Source: Halichoerus grypus (taxonomy: Eukaryota > Chordata > Mammalia > Carnivora > Phocidae). From it: a stretch of 64,000 bases of DNA. The notes under the pieces are model-generated. The model worked only from the letters and a program-made list of their open reading frames with translations, was not told the DNA's origin and did no database searches. The stretch spans positions 42,170,603-42,234,602 of the forward strand of contig NC_135715.1 in the NCBI RefSeq assembly GCF_964656455.1, given 5' to 3'. A program made the translations under genes and the position numbers. Shown here one piece after another: positions 22,551-33,960 of this stretch. Every line of letters starts with the position of its first letter. Positions within the stretch are counted from its first letter, which is position 1.

Positions 22551-22618
22551 CATTATAGATATCTACATAGATATCCATCTATCTATATATATATCTACAC
22601 ATATATATTATATGTATG
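22551..22618. repeat. Imperfect (ATCT/TA)n AT-rich microsatellite
   Basis: Alternating 'atatctacatagatatcc' and 'atctatatatatatctac' type units. Likely length-variable. Confidence 0.85.
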
Positions 22619-22888
22619 AGTTATACTATTAGAATTACCAGGAGTTCCTCCCAAAACTGTTAAGTATTTCTCCAAAACTTGGTTTTGAAGTACACTGGTC
22701 ATTTTAGATTAGCTAATGTTTTTCAAAAATAATGAATTATTTTTTTAAGAGAAGGAGGTACACAGACATCAATTTTTGTGCAAAAGTAGCTAGAATTCTA
22801 TGCCATTCTTATCCAGATGCATTTCTTTCTGAGATCCAATGGATAAGTGAGTGGCCTTGCTTAGAGTGTGTTGTTTCTGTTAGTTCAC

Positions 22889-22960
22889 TTTCCTTCTTTC
22901 CTTCTTTCTTTCATTCTGTCTCCCCCTCCTCTCTCCCTCCCTCCTTCTCTCTCTCTCACT
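22889..22960 (+). repeat. Polypyrimidine (CTTT/CTCC/CT)n tract
   Basis: About 70 bases that are nearly all C/T, moving from TTCC units to CCCTCC and then (CT)n. A potential H-DNA or length-polymorphic site. The frame 22732-22965 merely reads through it. Confidence 0.85.
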
Positions 22961-24726
22961 TGTAATCCATAATCATGTCCATGTATAAGACTCTTGTTTC
23001 TGCATAATAGTCCATACATATATAACCAAATGGAATAAAAAATGAGAAATTCTTCAAAATCATAGAATAATCATAAACTAATTAAAGATTCCAGTATAAT
23101 TTTGTTGGTGTATAAATAGACCTCTGTAATACCATTTTGTTTTGTTTTTTTCCTAAGTGAGTTCATTCATAATTGACTGATGTTGGCATTTTCCGCAACT
23201 GGCTTAAAGTCCTATTCCATTGAGGAAGCAAAATCATTCAAAATCCCTTCTTACCATGGAGATTTTCCTACTGAGATGTATATTTTATTTTTATGGAGGA
23301 AAAAAATGATTTATCTAACATAATATTTCCATCATATATAAAGACCTTTATAATGTGAAGAAGTAGATGAATTTAGTCATTTTAGAAGAAAATAGCACAT
23401 TATCCTATAATAAACTTTCTCTCTTGAATACATTGGATGTGAGGGCACATTACTGCTAATTTATATTGTTTTGTTGTTTATTCAACACCTTAGGGAAATT
23501 TATGAATGGGAAACCTTTGAACAAATTGAATTTTCATATTGTAAACTTCCAATTAATTGATGTTTGGCAAATATTCATATACTTTATTAAATGTGACTAT
23601 AGTGAAATACATCAACAAAACACATCTGTTGATGATATATGGAAGACATGTTCAGTACTTTTTTATGAAAAGTATCTCCTCTGAAAATTACTCATTCAAT
23701 TTAAGCTGTCACTGCTGTGCTATCCTTTTGAAGAACTGCACTGATATGTCATATATTAATAAGGACCCAAAGACTAATGTTTGTTAAAAACCCTAAGATT
23801 ATTTACTATAGAGAATTAAACAATGTAAAATAAAGACTTATAAGAATCACTTCTAATATTTCCACAAGCTTATTCCTAGTCCCATACATTTTTATACTCC
23901 TGGATTGCTCTGGAAAGAATAAAAGCTCATAGGAGTCACTAGGTTCAGAGTGTTCCAACAGAAAAAGATATTTATGTGCCTATTAAAATGAATTAGAAGG
24001 TAGAGAGAGAGAGTTCTGAAGAGAGATAGACCACTAATTTTTGAGGTAAGACTAAAATGTAAAATAGGAATCGGAGAGAATGTATTTCATTTGTACTAAA
24101 TTCAACTGTAGCCTTGGATGAGAGCAACTAAAAGAAAATCTTTCACATAATTACGCCACAATAAGTTCATGAAAGGGGTGATAAAGTTAAGGGTGATTTT
24201 AGAGGCCTTTTTTTTTTTTTTTTGCTTAAAGCAAAGTCAACAGAAACTAGTAAAACAAACAGAAGAATATGAACAAATTGGCATTTGTAACAAGATAAAT
24301 CTTGCAGCAAAGTATAAGAGTGTGTCATGTGAGGCAATAATGGAGACTGAGAGACCAGGTAATAAGCTGTCATGTTAATTCCAGCAAGAACGAAGAGCCA
24401 CCTAAGGTAATAAAGAAGCAAAAAGGACAGAGATCATTTAGAGGTATATTTAAAAGGAGAATAATTTTGTATTTGGCTTCAAAAAGACAAAGAAAAGATT
24501 TAAAAATGCTTTCCATAATTATGGCTGAGGGCATTGAGTAGAATAATAGCATGAAACATTGAGATGGTGAATGTAGGAGAAAAAGATATGCAGCAGGTAA
24601 ATGACAAGTAAAATTTTGAACAGGTTGTATTTGTGATAGCAATGGTACATTCCAGTGAACAGTATCACATCTGGGTTTTAAGCTTTTATTATAAATGAGC
24701 CTGAGCTAGGGACAGTGGTTTAAATT
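22961..24726. other. No gene recognised
   Basis: AT-rich unique-looking DNA. Frames at 23466-23684, 23557-23787, 24169-24378 and the minus-strand 24421-24167 and 24642-24370 overlap one another and have no domain. A T18 run at about 24207-24224 has no clear polyadenylation signal beside it. Weak resemblance to antisense L2 at 24490-24650 is not strong enough to call. Confidence 0.5.
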
Positions 24727-24727
24727 T

Positions 24728-24746
24728 CTACCAGCTTAATATATAA

Positions 24747-24783
<37 letters not shown>

Positions 24784-24846
24784 TATCTACCAGCTTATAT
24801 ATTAAGCTGGTAGGAATGTATATATATATATATATACACACACATA
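24728..24846. repeat. Compound (TA)(GA)(TA)(CA) microsatellite with a repeated 11-bp hairpin module
   Basis: 'ctaccagctta' occurs at 24728-24738 and again at 24787-24797. The second copy is followed, after the loop 'tatat', by its exact reverse complement at 24803-24813. (TA)n and (GA)n lie between the copies and (TA)n(CA)n follows. Confidence 0.9.
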
Positions 24847-24847
24847 T

Positions 24848-24924
24848 ATTTTTTAAGATTTATTTATCCATTTATAGATAGAGCACATATGTGCCTGTGC
24901 ACACGTGTGCGCATGCACACACAA

Positions 24925-24960
<36 letters not shown>

Positions 24961-25132
24961 GCCAGGGGAGAGACAGAGGGAGAGGGAGAGAAGCAGACTC
25001 TGTGCTGAGCCCAGAGCCTGGCATGGAGCCTGGCATGGGGTTGACGTGGGGCTCAATCCGATGACCCTGAGATCATGACCCCAGCCAAAATCAAGAGTCC
25101 AAAGTTCAACTGACTGAGCTACCCAGGCACCC
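24848..25132 (-). mobile_element. Old Can-SINE, minus strand, expanded by a (CA)n tract
   Basis: 'ttttttaagatttatttat' tail, then a CA-rich expansion (24900-24959, including 'acacgtgtgcgcatgca' and about 15 CA units), GA-rich middle, and a degenerate inverted head 'gactgagctacccaggca'. The older-type middle ('catgaccccagccaaaat') and length of 285 bp set it apart from the young copies. The frame 25056-24853 is its shadow. Confidence 0.88.
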
Positions 25133-25324
25133 TCAAGCCTAATATATTTTTATCACAAATTTAATATATTCAATATATAAATTACACAAAATGAAAATAA
25201 AAGCATCAAGAGCCAACTGGGCAAAATCACAAAACTATACAGAAAATTCAAGGAAAAAGTACAAGTAAACAATAAATAATAATATCGGAAGAATTCATAT
25301 GGCACTTATTATATGCTAGCATCT

Positions 25325-25810
25325 TTTTTCTAACAGCTTTATTGAGGTATCAATGATATACAAAGAACTGTACATATTTAATGTGTGTAAGATGAGGAGT
25401 TTGGACATATACCAACAGCTATGATACCATCACCACAATCAAGATAGTAGACATACCCAATACCTCCCAAAGTTTCCTTGTGTTCCTTTGTTACTGCTTT
25501 TTACTTTTTGTTGTTTTGTTAATTTTAACATAGGCATTAACCTAAGATCTAACCTCAACATATTTTGGAGTGCACACTACCAGATCGTTAACTATAGGCA
25601 CTATGTTGTTGGTAGATCTCTAGAGTTTATTCATCTAACATAACTGAAACTGAAAAACAACTCTCCACTTCTCCCACCCCCAGACACAGGCAACCCCTAT
25701 CATATTTTCGGTTTTTATGGGTTCAACTATTTCAGATAATTCACATAGGTGAAATCCTGTAGCCCTTCAGTGACTGGCTTATTTCACTTAGTCTAACTTT
25801 CTCCAGGTAG
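25325..25810 (-). mobile_element. L1 3' UTR fragment, minus strand, old subfamily
   Basis: Antisense landmarks of an old L1 tail: 'gctttattgaggtatcaatg', 'catcaccacaatcaagatag', 'ctccacttctcccaccccca' and 'cttatttcacttag'. No ORF2 sequence is attached. Confidence 0.7.
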
Positions 25811-26345
25811 CTCATTTAATAAATAAGGAGCTGGGGACAAGATACAGGATGAGAAGAAAATAGGACCTTAGAGAAAACCAATGACAACTGAAAATATATC
25901 ATTGATGGGGGAGAAGAGACAAAAGAAAATACAAAGAAAGTGAATGGACATCCAAGAAAAAGCAGAAACACAGACTCTGACTTCAATGATGAGAAGTAGT
26001 CAACAATGCTATATGCTAGACAACACTCAATTCAGGTAAGAATATGAGATTAGCATAACAAGTTCTTGGTGACCTTATTCAGAAGTGTTACTAGAGAAGT
26101 ATGGAAAGAAGCTGAAAAGTAGTGAATTCTATGTGGAGGAAATTCAGTGATTATAATTAACACTTCTGAGAGTAAAAAGCAGCACTGAATTATTATCATA
26201 TGAATGAATTATTAGAAGAGGGCCACAGGGATAAACCAGAACTTTCTCACGCAAACTGAGATTTATGGCCTTCCCCAAAACACATTATCCAGATAATGTA
26301 TAGTATTAGGAAAATCTATCCCTTCAGACAAATTTTCTGTTGTAT
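25811..26345. other. No feature recognised
   Basis: A-rich unique-looking sequence with no frame above 60 codons. Confidence 0.55.
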
Positions 26346-26600
26346 CAATAGACGCTAACATTTATTGAGCACTTAATCACAGACATTCTTCCAGTCACTT
26401 AACCTATAACAACTCATCCTATCCTCATAATATTCCCCAAACAGGTAGTATTGCTATGCCAGTCTTAAGGAGAGAAAATTAAGACACAAGAAGGTTAAGT
26501 AAATTGCCTGAAACCACACAGCTATTAGGAAAAGAGTCAGGACTTGAACCCAGATCTCTCATTATCACGAGTATTTTCTTCATGACACTGTACTGTGTTT
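26346..26600 (+). mobile_element. MIR element, well preserved
   Basis: Nearly complete MIR order: 'catttattgagcactta', 'attcttccagtcact', 'taacaactcatcctatcctc', 'gagaaaattaagacacaaga', 'ggttaagtaaattgcctg', 'accacacagctattaggaaa' and 'aggacttgaacccagat'. The frame 26504-26818 starts in this MIR and is not a gene. Confidence 0.88.
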
Positions 26601-28631
26601 GGGTGCAGTCTGTTACTCAAATACTGCACTCTAACATTATACTATGCTTGGTGTGTGTGTGTGTGACAAGCCTTTTCTTCGGCATCATGAATAATATTAA
26701 CTGTGTAGAGCTAATATCAAACAAGAAAGTTGGATGGCTAATGAATGACAAAACTATGGTGGAAATAATGAGAGTAGAGGAAAAGAAGCTGCTTAGATGT
26801 GTATCTTATATACTTTAATAAAAGATTTCTCAAAAACATAAACAACTGTACTGCATTCATTAAATGGTCTTTTGTGAACCATTCACCTTTGCCACAGAGC
26901 AGCAGTATTAATTGTATACATGAGATCATTTTGACATAGAAAGTAAAGAATAAGCCCTTAGAAAGGCCTATTGAATCAAGTTTTTTGATTTAGGTTTCTG
27001 ACATTAAGTGGTGACATCCATTATCGGTCCTATACTTATAGTCTTGAATTTCATCAGGGTCTCAGATAAGCAAACTATGGAAATTCAGGCAAATAAATCA
27101 CTGGGGTAGTACCGAGTATACGGTCAATTGTGTTTAAACAGTAGACACAAACTTCTAAGACATTTAATTAGATCTGAGACACATATTAAAAAAGAGGAGT
27201 GGAGGAAAAAAAAAAAAAAAAGCATCCATAGTTGTGAAATACAATTTTACTTGAAAGAGTGGCTTTTCCAAAGTAAAGGGCAAACACTATAAATTGCACA
27301 TGAATGAAAGAAATTATATAGCAGATGCTAATATAATATCAATATACTTTAACAATATTCATTAAAATAAGCAGGAATGTAATTGGGAAAGTGAAAACCC
27401 AATTAACCCGCTTAACCTGCTTATTTAGATTATAAGTTGCGAGCATTCCTTGCATACAATTCCAGTATCATGGAACTATTTGGTGAATTCAAATGAATTT
27501 AAGACAAATTAAAAAGTAAAATATGCAGTTCTGAAGATAAAAATAAAGCAGTATTAGATTAAAGTAGACTAAATTCCAGGGTTAATAACCAGTGTTAAAA
27601 AACCTATTTACCACATCCCACAGATAATATTTTAATTCGTATTTAAAAAGCATGTGTTATACATTAGAAATGGAAAATGTTCACATACTATGAGCTCATA
27701 GGCCTGAGAGTATATGCACTGTGCCATCGCTAATACACTTCTTTTGCAAACCAAAAGCAATACGATTATATTAAAAGCACTGCAGAGCTCCGTGGAAGCC
27801 TGAGTTGTACAAAGAGGCAGTGAGATAGACAGCATAGTTTTAGGTTCCTTTCCTTTTCAAAGACAAAGTAAGGATCACTTTCTTCTGAGAAACTGAGAAA
27901 CAAGTTTAGTGATAACTGAAAACATTCTCCGAGGATGCAGATGTGGGGGGAGATCTTTATATTTTGCAAATATATTAGCAGGGAATGTAATTTCTAATTA
28001 AATTCAATATTCAGTCCATTTCAGATTCCCATATGGCTTCGGCTGCACCTCATGGTATCAATGACTACCTGTGATGGTCAAGGACATTATGAAAACTGAA
28101 TGAAAGCTGGCAATTGATTCTACTCTGAAATCATTTAATATTTTCTAAAGAGAAATGATATACACTTAACATGATATAGAAAGCTGAGCAACACACACAA
28201 TAAAACAAAAATTATGACTTGGGAGACAGGAGAAAATTGTTAGAAGATCATCTCTCCCTGTTATTACTGGTTATTCATCATTACTCATCTATTTGTTCAC
28301 CCGATTTCCTCCTGCTTACCAATCTTGCGAGGTTTTTTTTTATTTAAAATTGCAACCAAATTTTTACCAAAATTATATGCCACAAGAGCATGTAATTTAT
28401 ATAGAAAATCATTTTATAATTTTTTTAACTTCTTGTCAGCATCATGCCATCTCAACATAGTATTATGTAAGAGAAAACTGCTGTCAAAGCAACTTCAGAT
28501 AAAACCCAAGTTTTAAGGATTTTCCCCCCAAATTAAGATGATTTTAAGGAAGCCGCACTGATTCTTAAAAACACATTTGCACGATCATTAATGATACTTA
28601 CATGTTCAATATAAAACAAAGTCCTTTAAAT
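26601..28631. other. Unique-looking DNA, no gene recognised
   Basis: Overlapping antisense frames at 26929-26738, 27835-27632 and 27969-27766 show no domain. An 8-bp inverted repeat (taattggg at 27380-27387, cccaatta at 27398-27405) sits in a higher-complexity block. A17 at about 27208 has no TSD that I can find. Confidence 0.5.
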
Positions 28632-28642
28632 AGATTTCCTTT

Positions 28643-28841
28643 GGGCGCCTGGGTGGCTCAATTGGTTAAGTGTCTGCCTTCAGCTCTGGTCATGATCCCA
28701 GGGTCCTGGGATCAAGCCCCACATCGGGCTCCCTGCTCTGCAGGAGGACTGCTTCTCCCTCTCCCACTCCCCCTGCTTGTGTTCCCTCTCTCACTGTGTC
28801 TCTCTCTGTCAAATAAATAAATAAAATCTTAAAAAAAATAC
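28643..28841 (+). mobile_element. Can-SINE, plus strand, young type
   Basis: 'gggcgcctgggtggctcaa' head, 'cccactccccctgcttgtgt' module, and tail 'aaataaataaataaaatctt'. TSD 'agatttccttt' at 28632-28642 and 28842-28852. It landed at the edge of the poly-T of the neighbouring retrocopy. Confidence 0.95.
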
Positions 28842-28849
28842 AGATTTCC

Positions 28850-29450
28850 TTTTTTTTTTTTTTTTTTGTCTTGCACAGCCTTTATTTCTCAGGTCTGTGG
28901 TGCAGGGCTCATCTGCACACGGCTCTTACCCGAGCATGAGAAGGAGCCGGTGGAGTGTGAGAGCTGACATTTCGACAGGTTTTCAAGGATGCGGTAGAGA
29001 ACTGGCGAGGTCAGAACAGGTTCTTCTTGTGGAAACAGACAATACCAGGTGGGAAGAGTCTCTCTATAGCTGGAGTCTGGATGAGCCAAACAGCATGTGT
29101 GTCTTTTTCAAACAAGCTCTGATAGAAAACTGAAATATGCACAAGTACAGGCACAAGGGGCACTTAAAGTAAAAAAAAGTCATTTTTACAGATGTGATTA
29201 CAGCGGCTAATCCACCTCCTTACTGCCCTCACACCAGATCAAGTGCCATGGTTACAGGGAAATATTACATATTTTTTTACACTCAGTAGCTTCCATAAGC
29301 TTAAAGCTCTAAAAAAGTGGTATCAATAGAAGACTTCATGGCATTTTTTTAAACATCTAAGTACTAAAAGTGGTTAACATTGCAATAGTTAATATTTTAA
29401 AGTTATCCCAGTTGATTCGTATGGATTATTATTATTTACTGCTGGTATGT
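28850..29450 (-). pseudogene. Processed retrocopy, 3' end on minus strand, parent unknown
   Basis: T18 (28850-28867) followed by 'gtcttgcacagcctttattt' gives, on the minus strand, AATAAA about 15 bases before a poly(A) tail: the signature of a reverse-transcribed mRNA end. The adjacent 250 bases keep several CpGs and are more GC-rich than their surroundings, suggesting a fairly recent insertion. The 66-codon minus-strand frame (29089-28889) has no domain I know; the insert may be pure 3' UTR. The true 5' limit is uncertain. An imperfect repeat of the left flank occurs at 31655-31671, which would make the retrocopy about 2.6 kb without its SINE. Confidence 0.6.
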
Positions 29451-30497
29451 CAACAGAGTGAACAATATTCTCCTGTTACCTTGTAATTCATATTGATGTT
29501 TCTGTTAAATAATGCTGATGTTTCCGTTAAAATAAAAAGACTTTTTGGTTAACAAAGCATCAGTTGAGTATGGGACTCTGCACTGAATGTGTTCACAAAG
29601 AACAAGAGCATTTATATGGATTTAGTTACTTCTGTCTTCAGACAGCAGTTAAAAATCTCTTAATACTATTCATTTTTCTATAATATGAAACTTGATTAAC
29701 CTATTAAATAATACAATTTATTTGAAAGTAAATACTCCTCTTGCATGCAAGGCTCTGTATAATACCTGTTATCTTCCCCTTTATTTACCTCTGTTAAATT
29801 CTATAGCTGTAAACTCCCAGAAAGAAACAAACCCAGTAAATACAGAATAGAATACTGCACATAGTGTATCATCTCTCTTTGTAACATAAACCATTTGCTA
29901 CATAACTCTTTTCTGCACAAAAGGGTCAAATGCAATATTTAAGCCAGAGGCATTATCTAAGATCCAGCCAAAATATCTGAGTGATTTCTGACTACATTAT
30001 GGCCTTGTGTAGCACCATGAAATATATTTACAAGGCAAAGTGGCAGAAATGTTCTATCTTCTATACACAGAAGATGTTAATATGGTTCTTTTACAAAGAA
30101 AAATAAGTTAAAAATAATCATGAATATCAATTAATGATGATACATGAATATTAAAATATTCCATTACAATTTTTATTTCATTAGACATCTAAAGTTCTAC
30201 TACTGAATCAGAAAATTTCAAATATTTAGAAGAAGGAGGAGGAGGAGCAAAATGAAGGAGTAGACATTGTTCCCTCCTTTGTTGTTATTGTTAATAACCC
30301 AGAAAATAAGTGAAAATAGAGTTCTCATGGGACTAACACTTATTTTTACTTTTAGAGATAAAAATACAGACTTGAACGTTCAACCTTTACATGAAACAAA
30401 ATTTCAAAACTTAAGACAGTAAGAACAAAGGGGATAAAATTAAATATTGTCAGGCTATTGCCAGATACTCTAATTCTGTTGTGTTTTGAACACTGAT
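29451..30497 (-). other. AT-rich, possibly the interior of the retrocopied 3' UTR
   Basis: No frame over 60 codons on either strand and no recognisable repeat. The texture is consistent with a long AT-rich mammalian 3' UTR, but this is inference from position. Confidence 0.3.
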
Positions 30498-30675
30498 GAT
30501 TTTTTTTTTTTTTGAAGATTTTATTTATTTACTTGAGAGAGAGAGAGTAAGCAAGAGAGAGCACGAGCGGGGAAGGGGGGCAGAGGGAGAGGGAGAAGCA
30601 GACTCGATCCCAGGACCCCGGGATCATGACCTGAGCTGAAGCAGACACTTAACTGACTGACCACCCAGGCACCCC
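30498..30675 (-). mobile_element. Can-SINE, minus strand, internally shortened
   Basis: T15, 'gaagattttatttatttact', GA-rich tract, then a jump straight to 'gactcgatcccagg' and a degenerate head 'ctgaccacccaggcacccc'. It lacks the 'ggctccctgctgagc' block, a deletion of about 20-25 bases. No clear TSD is seen. Confidence 0.9.
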
Positions 30676-32009
30676 GAAGATGAATGTTAATAAAAATTTT
30701 TCTTTAAAAAAGTCATATACAATGTTGAAGAAATGATTAGCTCATTCGTTCAACTGGTATTTATTAAAAATGATCTATCTGAAATCACTTTAGAGACAAG
30801 AGGTCAAACTGCCAAAGTTATTTCTAAATAGTTCTGTAAAAGTAGAAAATTAGTAAACGCCAACTTCAATGACAGATATAAACAATAACCTACAAATCAC
30901 AGACATGACACATCCAAAGTAAAAATTTACAAAGTAAAATAGTATACAACTGAATTTCAAAAAGTTACAATAACGGAATGATAATACCTTGTTTTACTGT
31001 ATAAGGGACAGCAAAAGAAAATGAAAATAATAAATATTATGTAATCTTTAAGGTGTACCTCATGCTCATGTGAGTTGATATAAGGTGGCTGCCCAATGCA
31101 AGGGTCATGTTAAGACCACTGGATGGGAGGATAAAAAAAGTGTTTGTAAACCTAGCATGACTCAAGAGAAAGAACACCAGACATTTGTCCTAAGATAAAA
31201 ATACTAAATAACTAGAAAAGTGTGTTCTCTGGAAGACCAGAAATAGTTTTTAAGTCCCTAATTCTGCTTAGACAATCTAAACCCTGACCATCTAATTGTG
31301 TCTTTGTATTTTTCCCATTTCCATGCTCAGAAGGCACTATTTTGTTTAATATTAGGCTCAGGTAAGTTATAGAAGACATTGAGAGTCTAGAGTAAGATCT
31401 GCTATATTCTTAAATCTTTGTTCCATTAAAAGAAGCAGGGGTGGGGGGTGGGACATGCATGCCATTATTTATTCTCTATTATAGAGTGTAAAAAACTAGC
31501 AGATAATACACCCAACCAGTTATTCAGAGCACTGGTAAAAGAAATGTTTTTGTCAATGTCACTATTTTAATAAGATTTCTCTAATATATGAAGGAACTCC
31601 CCAAAGGCCAGAATGTCTTCATAAATCATACTGGAATAGATAGTTATCCAAACTTTAAGAGATTTCCTGTGTAACTGGTAATGAAAACTATGGGTTTTTG
31701 GAAATACTTAAAACATGATAATACAATTAGAAATGTATATTTAGTAAAGTACCTCTAATTTTAGGTTTAACCCACAAGCTTCTTAGTGGAAGTCTGACTA
31801 CATTCAGTAATATATAAAGATCTTTAATTACATGCCATGTTGTCATTGATATACTACCATTCTCATCAACATTTACTTATCTTCTATCCATTGGGATAAC
31901 GGTCCCCTACGCACTAAAATTTTAACTAATTTCTTGTGATTTAATATTTGGATTTAGAAATTTGAAGTAGGTCATAAATTTAGCCCTAGCCTTGATTATA
32001 CCCTTTTTC
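30676..32009. other. AT-rich, no gene recognised; holds the possible far end of the retrocopy
   Basis: The imperfect flank repeat 'ctttaagagatttcct' (31655-31670) resembles 'ctttaaatagatttcct' at 28625-28641. A G-rich stretch (31438-31452, runs of 4, 6 and 3 G) is notable. Otherwise nothing is recognisable. Confidence 0.35.
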
Positions 32010-32790
32010 GTCATGTTTATTGAGATAGATTTCATATTCCATAACATTTGCCCTTTATAAAATACAGTTCCATTTGTCTTAACTAATACACACAGTCATA
32101 GAATGGCTACCATAATCAAGATATAAAACTTATCCTTCACAGCAAATCTTCCTTTAGCCCTTCTGCAGTCAACCCCTTCCCACGCTCCTGGCCCCTGGCA
32201 AACACTGATCTGCTGTCTCTACCTACACTTTTGTTTTTGGGAGATTCCCATATAAATGACCTCCTACTGCATATATTTTTTGAACTTAGCTTCTTTCACT
32301 CAGCAACTGCATTGAGATTTATCTATGCCTGTATTAGCAAGCAGTTACTTTTATTGCTACCTGTTATTTCATTATATGAATAACTTTATTCAATCACCAA
32401 TTCAAGGACATTTGGATTGTTTACATTTTTTGTTGATTAAGAACAAAACCCTATAAAATCTAGTTATTTTTTTATGGAAAGTTAAGCTGTATTTCGCTTT
32501 AGGTGAGCACCTTTGAGTTAGATTAGTGGGTCAGGCAGTAAGTATACGTTTAATGTTAAAGAAACTGCCAAACTGTTTTGTAAGTAGTGTATGACAGTTG
32601 CTCTGAAACCTCACTAGCACTTGGCATTGTTAGGCTTTTATTTTTTTACTCTATTCTATTCAATTCAATTCTATTCTATTCTATTCTAATAGATGTATAG
32701 TGTATCTCATAGTGATTCTAATTTGCATTCCCCTAACAGCTACTAATCTATTCCTTAGTCATCATATCTTCAAGACTGAGTGAATTTTCT
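32010..32790 (-). mobile_element. L1 3' UTR fragment, minus strand, old subfamily
   Basis: Antisense L1 tail landmarks: 'catgtttattgagatagatt', 'atggctaccataatcaagat', 'ttctttcactcagcaactgc', 'tcaaggacatttggattg' and 'taatttgcattcccctaac'. It is interrupted by a pentanucleotide repeat at 32650-32689. Confidence 0.72.
32650..32689 (+). repeat. (CTATT/CAATT)n pentanucleotide microsatellite
   Basis: About eight 5-bp units alternating CTATT and CAATT inside the L1 tail. Confidence 0.9.
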
Positions 32791-33539
32791 TAGTTGATAA
32801 ACCCAGCAAAACCAGGATTCTATTTAAAAAAGAATAGTAAATTAGATGATGGGTTGGCCAGTAACTATTTATATAACAAACACTAATAGCATCCTGCTAC
32901 TATTTTACTTCTTAGTTTCAAGGCTAAATATGCTTAAAAATATGTTAAAAATCCAAATATTTCTCAGATGTTCTCAGCTATCACTCTGGTCTAACCCAAC
33001 ATGATCTCTTGACTGGATTATTAAAATAGCATCCTACCCATTCTCTTCACTTACACACTTGCACCCTGCCACAGGCTACATTTCCATAGTTTGAATGAGT
33101 TCTTCAATCTTAAATCAGGGGATGATTACCACTTAAACCCTCCCATAGCTTCTGACCTCACTCAGAAATAAAATAAGATCTTTAGAATGGCACAAAGGTC
33201 CACAGCTGAACAGAATTTCTAAAGACTTTAGCATTCAAGAGAAGTTATTTTGAGTACAGTGTATATGATAGACCGGGAGGAGGGGTCTTAAACGACAAAA
33301 CACAATTGGAAATTAAATGGAGAAATAAAAGCAAAGAGAATAAGAATCTGTTTTAGAAAGATATCCTCTGGATTCCAAAGTAAGGGGATATATTGTGAAG
33401 CAAGTATTGGTAAGAGATTCTATATGAACTATAAAGGAATTAAAAATAAATCCTTATTAATATATTAATATACTCAGTTGTTTGGTTTTCTTTTTTTTTT
33501 TCTTTTTTCATCATGATAAGTGTATTCTTTTAAACTCAG
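32791..33539. other. No feature recognised
   Basis: AT-rich unique-looking sequence; a T-rich tract at about 33487-33508 without TSD or signal. Confidence 0.55.
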
Positions 33540-33960
33540 TTATTTTGTAAGCAATTGTTTTGTACCTACAATGTCTCTGGCACTATACCAGTCTCTGAAG
33601 ATAAAATAATAGATTGGCCAAAATGTCTGCCCTATATTAGCTCATGGTCCAGAAGAGTCCTCCAATAAGGAGAGTTAAATAGGCCATGAAACACACTGAA
33701 ATGCTGGACTAACACAGCACAGGGACTCAAGAAATGCGCAGCAGAGGAGATAATATCCAAGCCAAAACAGGAGTAAAAGTAAGCCTGACGAAATGGAACA
33801 AGATTCAATGCACTTTAGGAATTCACAGCAATATGTACAAAAGTGTGGAGACAAGGAGAAGCATGAGTCCTGGGTAAACTGAGAGAATGGTGTGTCATTA
33901 AGAGAATTAGGAAAATTACCTAGAAATTGCCTATAGTGAATTTTGAAGTTGTAATGATGT
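33540..33960 (-). mobile_element. L2 3' end, minus strand
   Basis: Antisense of the L2 tail: 'tctctggcactataccagtc', 'gtctgccctatattagctca' (L2 consensus reads 'ctggcactgtgctagg...' and 'ccctgccctcatggagct' in this orientation). The further match becomes weak after about 33760. Confidence 0.5.

Noticed and set aside
24207..24450. T18 run with 'tttagagg' on both sides as a possible retrocopy
   Set aside because: The shared 8 bases are too short and there is no inverted polyadenylation signal next to the T-run.
28643..28720. tRNA-like promoter sequences in SINE heads
   Set aside because: These are the tRNA-derived 5' ends of Can-SINEs, not functional tRNA genes.
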